From assembly GCA_045544655.1 (NCBI GenBank), contig JAZPZL010000001.1, positions 1 through 7,283 on the forward strand: a DNA stretch of 7,283 nucleotides, read 5' to 3'. Each line of letters begins with the position of its first letter. Within the stretch, counting starts at the first letter, position 1. The notes beneath the pieces are model-generated. The model was not told where the DNA came from. It made no database searches and worked only from the letters and a program-made list of their open reading frames with translations. Source of the DNA: RGIG5579 sp045544655 (lineage in GTDB: Bacteria; Bacillota; Clostridia; Oscillospirales; SIG627). Below, in pieces: positions 1-5,440 of the stretch. The position numbers and the translations under genes were made by a program.

Positions 1-2
1 AT

Positions 3-608
3 TTTGAGACCAATCATCAAGGCAGAAGAAAGATCTCGGAGCTGACCAATCTCAATTACTGTCTGAGCCGTGAGAACTGGGACGTAATCTCCTTCCAGCG
101 CGGAAGCAAAGACTACCCCACCGCAAGCAAGGAGGAAACGTACCGTCATCTGGGTGACCTTTTGAATCTTGTGAAGACCAATTTCCCCAAAAGCACCTAC
201 TACTGGCATCACACCTGGTCCTATCAGGTAGGTTACGATCGAAACGGATTCAAGATGGAATCTGCCGAGCAGCAGGCACAGTCTGCCGCGGAGAAGAAGG
301 TAACTTCTTTGGAATTTTGCCGCGACTTTAACCTGATTATGATCCCTTGCGGTGATGCATGGCAATATGCAAGACAGGATTCCAGAGTCGGCGACATTCT
401 TTGCAACAGAGGAAGCAAGAGCGACAATTACCACGACGGTGACGAGGGCGGCGGTCAGTATCTGAACGCCTGCGTTTGGTTCGAGGTATTGACGGGACAA
501 AGCTGTATCGGCAACACCTGGCGTCCCGACACCTATACCTTGAGCGAGCCTATGATCGCGGCACTTCAGCAAGCTGCCCATCGTGCGGTAGCGGAATCAA
601 GAGGTTAA
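3..608 (+). CDS. DUF4886/SGNH-like lipoprotein, copy 1 (5' end outside window)
   Basis: The frame is open from base 3 to the stop at 606-608, giving the last 201 residues of a protein whose signal peptide and first catalytic block lie left of the window. It aligns end to end with the three paralogues that follow. It shares the ENWDVISFQ segment (residues 24-32), YWHHTW (67-72), IPxGDAW, the D141-N-Y-H144 motif that matches the Asp-x-x-His of SGNH hydrolases, then GGGQYLNACVWFE and SCIGNTWRP. Two differences stand out: the FQQ of the other copies is FQR here, and there is an extra Cys in IPCGDAW (C116). An internal TTG at 162 is not the real start, because homology continues upstream to the window edge. 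By analogy with its neighbours it should be a lipoprotein on the outer membrane face. The family call is by recalled motif pattern; the substrate is unknown. Confidence 0.85.
   Translation, partial: FETNHQGRRKISELTNLNYCLSRENWDVISFQRGSKDYPTASKEETYRHLGDLLNLVKTNFPKSTYYWHHTWSYQVGYDRNGFKMESAEQQAQSAAEKKVTSLEFCRDFNLIMIPCGDAWQYARQDSRVGDILCNRGSKSDNYHDGDEGGGQYLNACVWFEVLTGQSCIGNTWRPDTYTLSEPMIAALQQAAHRAVAESRG
599..604 (+). promoter_or_regulatory. Shine-Dalgarno site of lipoprotein copy 2
   Basis: AAGAGG lies 8 bases before the ATG at 613, inside the last codons of copy 1. With the 4-base gap between stop and start, it supports this start and translation coupled to the upstream copy. Confidence 0.6.
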
Positions 609-612
609 AAGT

Positions 613-1605
613 ATGAAAAAGCTTTGTTTATTTCTTGCATTGATGTTTTTGTTTTTAAGCCTGGTCTCCTGTTCTTCGGGACTTGAGCCCGTTCCCGCAG
701 AGACCGATGTAAAGGTCACCACCACGAAAAAGCCTATTCAAAAAGAACCTGAAGAAAAACAAGAAGAGACCGAAGAAAAAACGATTATGCAGGAAAGTGA
801 TCCCGCCGAGGACGACGTGATCAACGTTTTAATGATCGGTAACTCCTTCTGCTATTACTACGTAGAGGAATTGTACGGCATTGCCAAGGCGGCAGGAGTC
901 AATATGAAGGTGTGCAACGTTTATTACTCCGGCTGTAAGCTGAGCCAGCACTGGACCTGGTGGAAAACAAATGAAAGCCATTATCAGTATTTTGAGACCA
1001 ATCATCAAGGCAGAAGAAAGATCTCTGAGCTGACCAATCTCAATTATTGTCTGAGCCGCGAGAATTGGGACGTGATCAGTTTTCAGCAAAGCTCTGCAAT
1101 GGTACGCACCACCATCGAGAACGCAAAAGAAAATTCATACAAATATCTTACCGATCTTTTGAATTACACGAGGGAGCAATTTCCCCAAAGCAAATTCTAT
1201 TGGCATCACACCTGGGCTTATCAGGTTGGATACGACAAAGGCGGTTTCACGGTAGATACGAAAGAAAAGCAGACTGCTATGTCAGATCTCCTGCGCGAAT
1301 TTGCCATCGGCTTATGCCAGGACTTCTCCTTGCCCCGAATCCCTTCAGGCGATGCCTGGGCATATGCAAGGCAGGATGCAAGAGTCGGTGACGTGCTTTG
1401 CAACCGTGGTGAAAAAAGTGACAACTATCACGACGGTGACGAGGGCGGCGGACAGTATCTGAACGCCTGCGTTTGGTTTGAGACCCTTACCGGAAAAAGC
1501 TGTATCGGCAACACCTGGAGACCCCAAAATTACACCTTGAGCGAGGCAAAAATTGCCGCACTTCAAGAGGCGGCTCACAGAGCCGTTGCCGAATCCAGAG
1601 CGTAA
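613..1605 (+). CDS. DUF4886/SGNH-like lipoprotein, copy 2
   Basis: 330 residues. A lipoprotein signal peptide (KK start, hydrophobic run 4-17) ends in lipobox LVSC with C20 as the lipidated residue. Residues 21-67 are a Thr/Lys/Glu-rich linker. The domain from about 68 carries likely SGNH elements: block I G76-N-S78-F, a block II-like G107 in YYSGC, a QQ pair (158-159) at the usual place of block III, and D270-N-Y-H273 as the probable catalytic Asp/His. FYWHHTWAYQ (195-204) is typical of DUF4886 as I remember it. Eight Cys remain besides C20. The ATG at 613 has a good ribosome site and directly precedes the signal peptide. The likely place is the outer face of the cytoplasmic membrane. A hydrolase, esterase-like or ligand-binding role is plausible, but no substrate can be read from the sequence. 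Of the three complete copies this one keeps the most canonical GNSF block. Confidence 0.88.
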   Translation: MKKLCLFLALMFLFLSLVSCSSGLEPVPAETDVKVTTTKKPIQKEPEEKQEETEEKTIMQESDPAEDDVINVLMIGNSFCYYYVEELYGIAKAAGVNMKVCNVYYSGCKLSQHWTWWKTNESHYQYFETNHQGRRKISELTNLNYCLSRENWDVISFQQSSAMVRTTIENAKENSYKYLTDLLNYTREQFPQSKFYWHHTWAYQVGYDKGGFTVDTKEKQTAMSDLLREFAIGLCQDFSLPRIPSGDAWAYARQDARVGDVLCNRGEKSDNYHDGDEGGGQYLNACVWFETLTGKSCIGNTWRPQNYTLSEAKIAALQEAAHRAVAESRA

Positions 1606-1609
1606 TTCT

Positions 1610-2587
1610 ATGAGAAAGATCAGTTTATTTCTTGCCGTGGTCCTTTTGTTCTCGAGTTTGGTTTCCTGCTCTTCCGCTCTGACTCCCGAACCCGAGGAGA
1701 AAAAAGCCAAAGAGAGCTCCATCCAAGCCTTGACGAAAGACGACGCGAAAGAAGATGGCAAAAAGATTTTGCAGGAAAGTGACCCCGCCGAGGATGACGT
1801 AATCAACGTGCTTATGATCGGATCCAGTTCCTGCTACTACTACGTAGAAGAGCTGCACGGCATTGCAAAAGCCGCAGGCATCAATATGAAGGTCTGCAAC
1901 GTATATTACTCCGGATGCACCTTGAAACAGCACTGGACCTGGTGGAAGCTGAACGAAAGCCACTACGAGTATTTCGAAACCGATGAAAACGGAAGGCGCA
2001 GGGTTCTGAATCTTACCAACCTCCAAACCTGTCTGGTTCAGGAAAATTGGGATATGATCAGTTTTCAGCAAAGAATTCGCGAGACGGCGGGAGATCTGGA
2101 GAAAGCAAAATCCACCTACTACCGATATCTGTCCGACTTATACGAGTACGTCAGCGGTCAGTTCCCTCAAAGCAAATACTATTGGCACGATACCTGGGCT
2201 TATCAGATCGGCTACGATCGTAACGGCTTTGCGGTAGACTCTGTGGAAAAGCAAGCGGAAATGGCAAGCTGGAGCAAAAATTTTGCCATCGCAGTTTGTC
2301 AGGATTACCCCTTGACCCGCGTCCCCGGAAGTGACGCTTGGCAGTATGCGAGACAAGATGCCAGAGTGGGCGACGTGCTTTGTAACCGCGGTGCCAAGAG
2401 CGATCTTTATCACGACGGAGAGGAAGGTGGCGGTCAGTATCTGAACGGCTGTGTTTGGTTTGAAACCCTTACCGGAAAAAGCTGTATCGGGAACACGTAC
2501 CGCCCCGACACCTACAACCTGAGCGAAGAAAAGATCGCCGCACTTCAGGAAGCGGCTCATAGAGCCGTTGAAGAATCAAGAGTTTAA
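1610..2587 (+). CDS. DUF4886/SGNH-like lipoprotein, copy 3
   Basis: 325 residues from the ATG at 1610, four bases after copy 2. An in-frame ATG at 1553 would add 19 residues inside copy 2 and bury the signal peptide, so I reject it. The ribosome site is weak (AGAG at 1597-1600), so coupling to copy 2 is likely. The signal peptide ends in LVSC (C20). The linker (21-60) is Lys/Glu-rich and unlike that of copy 2. The domain has GSSS at 71-74 where copy 2 has GNSF, keeping a Ser (S73) at the nucleophile position but losing the Asn. It also has YYSGC, FQQ (152-154), YWHDTW and D265-L-Y-H268, followed by the shared GGGQYLNGCVWFE and SCIGNTYRP tail. Eight Cys besides C20 match copy 2 one for one. 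Probably a membrane-anchored surface protein with a diverged active site or ligand pocket. Confidence 0.87.
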   Translation: MRKISLFLAVVLLFSSLVSCSSALTPEPEEKKAKESSIQALTKDDAKEDGKKILQESDPAEDDVINVLMIGSSSCYYYVEELHGIAKAAGINMKVCNVYYSGCTLKQHWTWWKLNESHYEYFETDENGRRRVLNLTNLQTCLVQENWDMISFQQRIRETAGDLEKAKSTYYRYLSDLYEYVSGQFPQSKYYWHDTWAYQIGYDRNGFAVDSVEKQAEMASWSKNFAIAVCQDYPLTRVPGSDAWQYARQDARVGDVLCNRGAKSDLYHDGEEGGGQYLNGCVWFETLTGKSCIGNTYRPDTYNLSEEKIAALQEAAHRAVEESRV

Positions 2588-2592
2588 AGGAG
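2586..2592 (+). promoter_or_regulatory. Shine-Dalgarno site of lipoprotein copy 4
   Basis: AAAGGAG overlaps the stop codon of copy 3 and lies 8 bases before the ATG at 2601. It decides this start over the in-frame upstream ATG at 2568, which lies within copy 3 and would put 11 residues before the signal peptide. Confidence 0.75.
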
Positions 2593-2600
2593 CGAAAATA

Positions 2601-3587
2601 ATGAAGAAACTTTGTTTGTTTTTAGCGGTGGTAATGCTGATTCTCAGCCTTCCCTCCTGCTCAAAGGGGCTGGAAGCGCCTGTTGACACAAAACCCGATA
2701 TTACCACCACAACGAAAAAGCCTGCCGCGCAAAAGGTTACCAAAGAAACGGAAGAAGACACCATTATGCAGGAGTACGATCCTGCAGAGGACGATGAATT
2801 CAACGTTTTGATGATCGGCTCCAGCTCCTGCTACTACTACGTGGAAGAGCTGTACGGTGTGGGTACTGCGGCGGGAATCGAAAATATGAAGGTTGCAAAT
2901 GCCTATTATTCCGGATGCTCTCTGGAGAAGCATTGGTCTTGGTGGAAGAAAAACGAGGCGAATTACGAGTATTACGAGACGGACGATAAAGGAAGAAGAA
3001 AGATCTCCGATCCCGCAAATCTCAAATACTGCCTCAGCAGAGAGAATTGGGACGTGATCAGTCTCCAGCAAAGTCCGGTAAGACTACTTCATACAGACTT
3101 CGAAAAAGCACACAAAGAAGCAGATGCTTATGCGAAAGCGATTATGGCTTATTTAAAGGAGCAATTTCCTCAATCCAAGTTCTATTGGCATCAGCTTTGG
3201 GCTTGGGAAATGGGTGCCGACCACGCGGGAATGGTAATGGATTCCAAGGAAAAACAGCAGGGGATGGCAGACTTTCTCCATCAATTCGCCATTGAAATGA
3301 GTGAGATGCTGGAGGTAGAACGTGTTCCCACCGGGGATGCCTGGCAGTTGGTCCGTCACAATCCCGTCATTGGTGAGGTGCTTTGTGAGCGTACCAACAA
3401 AAACGATCACTATCACGACGGTGACGTTGGCGGCGGACAGTACCTCAACGCTTGCGTATGGTTTGAAAAGATCACGGGAAAAAGCTGTATCGGGAACACC
3501 TGGCGCCCGAGCAATTACACCCTGAAGGAAGAAAAGATTCCTCTTTTGCAAAAAGCCGCTCACGACGCCGTGGCTGCAATGAACTAA
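2601..3587 (+). CDS. DUF4886/SGNH-like lipoprotein, copy 4
   Basis: 328 residues, the most divergent copy. The signal peptide ends in LPSC (C20). A linker with TTTTKK resembles that of copy 2. The domain shows G73-S-S-S76 at block I, YYSGC (102-106), LQQ (155-157), FYWHQLW, PTGDAW, D269-H-Y-H272 and the GGGQYLNACVWFE / SCIGNTWRP tail. It has six Cys besides C20. The two missing relative to copies 2 and 3 are Cys 101 (Ala in KVAN) and Cys 235 (Ser in EMSEM), lost together. It also replaces the AYARQDARVGD stretch with LVRHNPVIGE and ends in AAMN rather than the AESR-type tail of the others. It is the copy next to the reductase gene, whose ribosome site overlaps its stop codon. Likely role: outer-face membrane lipoprotein; substrate unknown. 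Confidence 0.87.
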   Translation: MKKLCLFLAVVMLILSLPSCSKGLEAPVDTKPDITTTTKKPAAQKVTKETEEDTIMQEYDPAEDDEFNVLMIGSSSCYYYVEELYGVGTAAGIENMKVANAYYSGCSLEKHWSWWKKNEANYEYYETDDKGRRKISDPANLKYCLSRENWDVISLQQSPVRLLHTDFEKAHKEADAYAKAIMAYLKEQFPQSKFYWHQLWAWEMGADHAGMVMDSKEKQQGMADFLHQFAIEMSEMLEVERVPTGDAWQLVRHNPVIGEVLCERTNKNDHYHDGDVGGGQYLNACVWFEKITGKSCIGNTWRPSNYTLKEEKIPLLQKAAHDAVAAMN

Positions 3588-3591
3588 GGAG
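3586..3591 (+). promoter_or_regulatory. Shine-Dalgarno site of the siroheme reductase-like gene
   Basis: AAGGAG begins within the stop codon of lipoprotein copy 4 and lies 6 bases before the ATG at 3598. It ties the reductase to the same transcript and suggests coupled translation. Confidence 0.75.
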
Positions 3592-3597
3592 ATTATT

Positions 3598-4509
3598 ATG
3601 GAAAATAAATTTGAGCTTTTGGGACTTACTCCCAAGTGTGGCACTTTGACCCCCGAGCAGATCGGAAAGGTCAAGGGGCTGGGATGTCTTCGTGACAAAC
3701 GGTACGAGGATATTTTCAATGTGAGAGTGCTCACCGGAAACGGGAAGCTTTCCACCGCAAAGCATCGGGTCGTAGCAGAGGCGGCAGACCGTTTCGGATC
3801 CGGTGAGGTTGCGCTGACCAGCCGAATGACCTTTGAGATCCAAGGTGTTCCCTACGACAACATTCCGGATCTCGTGCTGTTTCTCAAGGAAAACGGAATG
3901 GAATGCGGCGGAACGGGCCCCAAGGTACGCCCCATCGTTGCTTGTAAAGGCACTACCTGCGTGTTCGGTCAGATCGACACCCACGGTCTTGCTGAAAAAA
4001 TTCACGAAAAGTATTATCTGGGATTCCACGATATGATCCTTCCCCACAAATTCAAGATCGGCGTGGGCGGATGCCCCAACAACTGTGTCAAGCCCGATCT
4101 GAACGACCTCGGAATTGTAGGTTGTCGCATCTTTACCCCCGATTTGGCGAAATGCCGTGGCTGTAAAAAATGCGTCAGCGCTTGTCCGATGGGAGCAATT
4201 TCCATCCTTGACGGCAAGGTAAGCATTGATCCCGCATTGTGTAACCGTTGCGGCAGATGCCTGAAATCCTGTCCCTTCGGTGTTTTTGCTCAGGGCAAGG
4301 CAGGCTACCGTATGGCTGTAGGCGGAAGATGGGGCAAGAAAGGCAACCAAGGAATCTTTCTGAAGCATATCTTTGAAAGTGAAGAGGAGGTGCTTGCCGC
4401 AGTAGAGAAGGAGATCCTTTTGTTCCGTGACGAGGGAATCAAGGGAGAACGCTTTGCTGAAACCGTCGGAAGACTTGGTATGGACTATGTGGAACAAAAG
4501 TTGCTGTAG
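3598..4509 (+). CDS. Siroheme/[4Fe-4S] sulfite or nitrite reductase-like protein with 2x4Fe-4S ferredoxin
   Basis: 303 residues, cytoplasmic. Residues about 15-95 match the ferredoxin-like half domain of nitrite/sulfite reductases, with SRMTFEIQGV (75-84) where this family has a siroheme-contacting Arg. The siroheme/cluster part has GGTGPKVRPIVACKGTTC (C116, C121) and GGCPNNC (C159, C163), the four Cys expected to hold the siroheme-coupled cluster. A ferredoxin insert follows with two CxxCxxCxxxCP motifs (C186-C196 and C215-C225). The tail is GGRWGKKG, then a helical end. With a single repeat and about 300 residues it is nearer in size to AsrC-type or the small stand-alone clostridial proteins than to the double-repeat assimilatory enzymes of over 500 residues. 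It would reduce sulfite, nitrite or a related substrate by six electrons. The first Cys pair is CX4C, not the usual CX5C. No dedicated electron-transfer partner lies in the window. The exact substrate cannot be told. Confidence 0.85.
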   Translation: MENKFELLGLTPKCGTLTPEQIGKVKGLGCLRDKRYEDIFNVRVLTGNGKLSTAKHRVVAEAADRFGSGEVALTSRMTFEIQGVPYDNIPDLVLFLKENGMECGGTGPKVRPIVACKGTTCVFGQIDTHGLAEKIHEKYYLGFHDMILPHKFKIGVGGCPNNCVKPDLNDLGIVGCRIFTPDLAKCRGCKKCVSACPMGAISILDGKVSIDPALCNRCGRCLKSCPFGVFAQGKAGYRMAVGGRWGKKGNQGIFLKHIFESEEEVLAAVEKEILLFRDEGIKGERFAETVGRLGMDYVEQKLL

Positions 4510-5440
4510 AATTTTATGCGGCATTCTGGCGTTTCTCTGCCTGATTTCCGCAAGCTCTTGCAGTAAACCGAAAGAAGCGGGCTCCACCGAGGAACCCGCT
4601 TCTTTCACGGATGCACTTGGCAGAGCCGTTACCATCAATAAAAAGCCTGAAAGAGTTGCCGCTCTATTAGGCTCCTTTGCTGACCTATGGTGTCTGGCAG
4701 GGGGAGAGATCTGCGCCGCCACGGACGATGCGGCAGAGGACTTCGGTCTGGATTCCGAGGATCTGATCTCATTGGGAGGAGCGCATTCCCCTTCCGCGGA
4801 GCTGTTGCTGTCTGCCAATCCCGATCTCGTTTTAGCCAGTTCCTCTACCCCCTCCCACGTAAATATGCGAGAAAGCTTAGCGCAGGCGGGAATCACCGTT
4901 GCTTATTTTGACGTAGATTCCTTTGAGGATTATCTTTCCATGCTGAAAATCTGCACCGAGCTTACAGGATGCGCGGAGAATTATGAAAAATACGGTACGA
5001 AGATCGGCGAAGAGATTCAAGCCGTCAAGGACGAGTTTCAAAACAAAAAGCTGAAGAATTCCCATAAGACCGTATTGGTTCTTCGTATATCCTCGGGCTT
5101 GGTAAAAGCAAAAAGCAGCAAGGGCACTGTTTTGGGAGAAATGCTTGCCGATCTTGGCTGTATCAACCTTGCCGACCTGGATAACGCCTTGACGGAGCAT
5201 CTGAACGTCGAGTATATTATGCAACAAAATCCCCACCGTATTTTAGTCGTAACCATGGGGGATGAAGAAAAGGCAAAGAAAAATTTTCAAAGCTTGATGG
5301 AGGAAAATCCTGCGTGGTCTTCTCTGGAAGCAGTGAAAGAAAACAGAATGCATATTCTGGATCAGTCACTCTTTAACCAAAAACCGAATGACCGCTGGGC
5401 AATCGCTTATGAAACACTTGCAAATTTACTCGCTTCCTGA
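4487..5440 (+). CDS. Iron-chelate/haem/cobalamin-type ABC transporter substrate-binding lipoprotein
   Basis: 317 residues from the ATG at 4487, overlapping the reductase gene by 23 bases. The next in-frame ATG upstream (4427) would put 20 polar residues before the signal peptide. Signal: K4, R8, hydrophobic core, then ASSC with C25 as the probable lipidated Cys; the -3 Ala is less usual than Leu. Mature part: FTDALGRAVTINKKPERVAAL opens the N lobe as in FecB/BtuF/FhuD-type binding proteins, then the SAELLLSANPDLVLASSS region (E105), a long connecting helix around 145-190, and a C lobe with EHLNVEYIMQQNPHRILVV (E242). E105 and E242 stand where this class carries the Glu pair that docks on permease Arg residues. 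The permease and ATPase follow directly. The class carries siderophores, haem or corrinoids; the sequence does not say which. A GGAAGA at 4468-4473 is a distant ribosome site, so coupling to the reductase is likely. Confidence 0.87.
   Translation: MWNKSCCRILCGILAFLCLISASSCSKPKEAGSTEEPASFTDALGRAVTINKKPERVAALLGSFADLWCLAGGEICAATDDAAEDFGLDSEDLISLGGAHSPSAELLLSANPDLVLASSSTPSHVNMRESLAQAGITVAYFDVDSFEDYLSMLKICTELTGCAENYEKYGTKIGEEIQAVKDEFQNKKLKNSHKTVLVLRISSGLVKAKSSKGTVLGEMLADLGCINLADLDNALTEHLNVEYIMQQNPHRILVVTMGDEEKAKKNFQSLMEENPAWSSLEAVKENRMHILDQSLFNQKPNDRWAIAYETLANLLAS
4570..4606 (+). other. Strong intragenic hairpin in the substrate-binding protein gene
   Basis: GAAAGAAGCGGG (4570-4581) and CCCGCTTCTTTC (4595-4606) form a perfect 12-bp inverted repeat with a 13-base loop that could add a short CTC/GAG pairing. 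It lies 84 bases into the gene, over the codons of the linker just after the lipidated Cys. No U run follows, so it is not a classical terminator. An mRNA stability, processing or translation-pausing role is possible. Confidence 0.6.

Larger units (their letters stand above)
1..3587 (+). repeat. Tandem four-copy lipoprotein gene array, period about 1 kb
   Basis: Four same-strand paralogues repeat every 980 to 1000 bases. Some segments are nearly identical in DNA. Bases 1-37 equal 989-1025 exactly. Bases 432-481 match 1429-1478 with one difference. The 26 bases at 1483-1508 equal 2465-2490. Between these islands the copies differ strongly, in the linker and after the QQ pair. The pattern fits tandem duplication followed by divergence, with gene conversion or selection holding some blocks constant. 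Confidence 0.85.

Noticed and set aside
162..608. Copy 1 starting at TTG 162 as a short independent gene
   Set aside because: Homology with the other copies runs without a break from base 3, so the gene simply begins left of the window.
1..1508. The short direct repeats read as a CRISPR array
   Set aside because: The repeats are spaced by about 1 kb, lie in frame within homologous genes and have no regular spacers.
1345..1806. Minus-strand open frames of 140 to 200 codons opposite the lipoprotein array
   Set aside because: Similar frames recur opposite each paralogue because the copies are related; none has a recognisable product, and all lie over strong coding sequence.
2682..2710. TTGACA at 2682-2687 as a possible internal -35 element
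   Set aside because: No acceptable -10 box lies at the right distance, and it is inside the linker codons of copy 4.
1..3587. The array read as an insertion sequence or other mobile element
   Set aside because: No transposase, no terminal inverted repeats and no target-site duplications are visible; the repeat units are whole coding genes in one orientation.
3472..4896. A 474-residue open frame on the minus strand across the reductase and binding-protein genes
   Set aside because: It lies wholly opposite three well-supported genes (the end of copy 4, the reductase and most of the binding-protein gene). Its translation is Ser/Ala-rich with no domain I recognise, and it is explained by codon bias of the plus-strand genes leaving few antisense stops.
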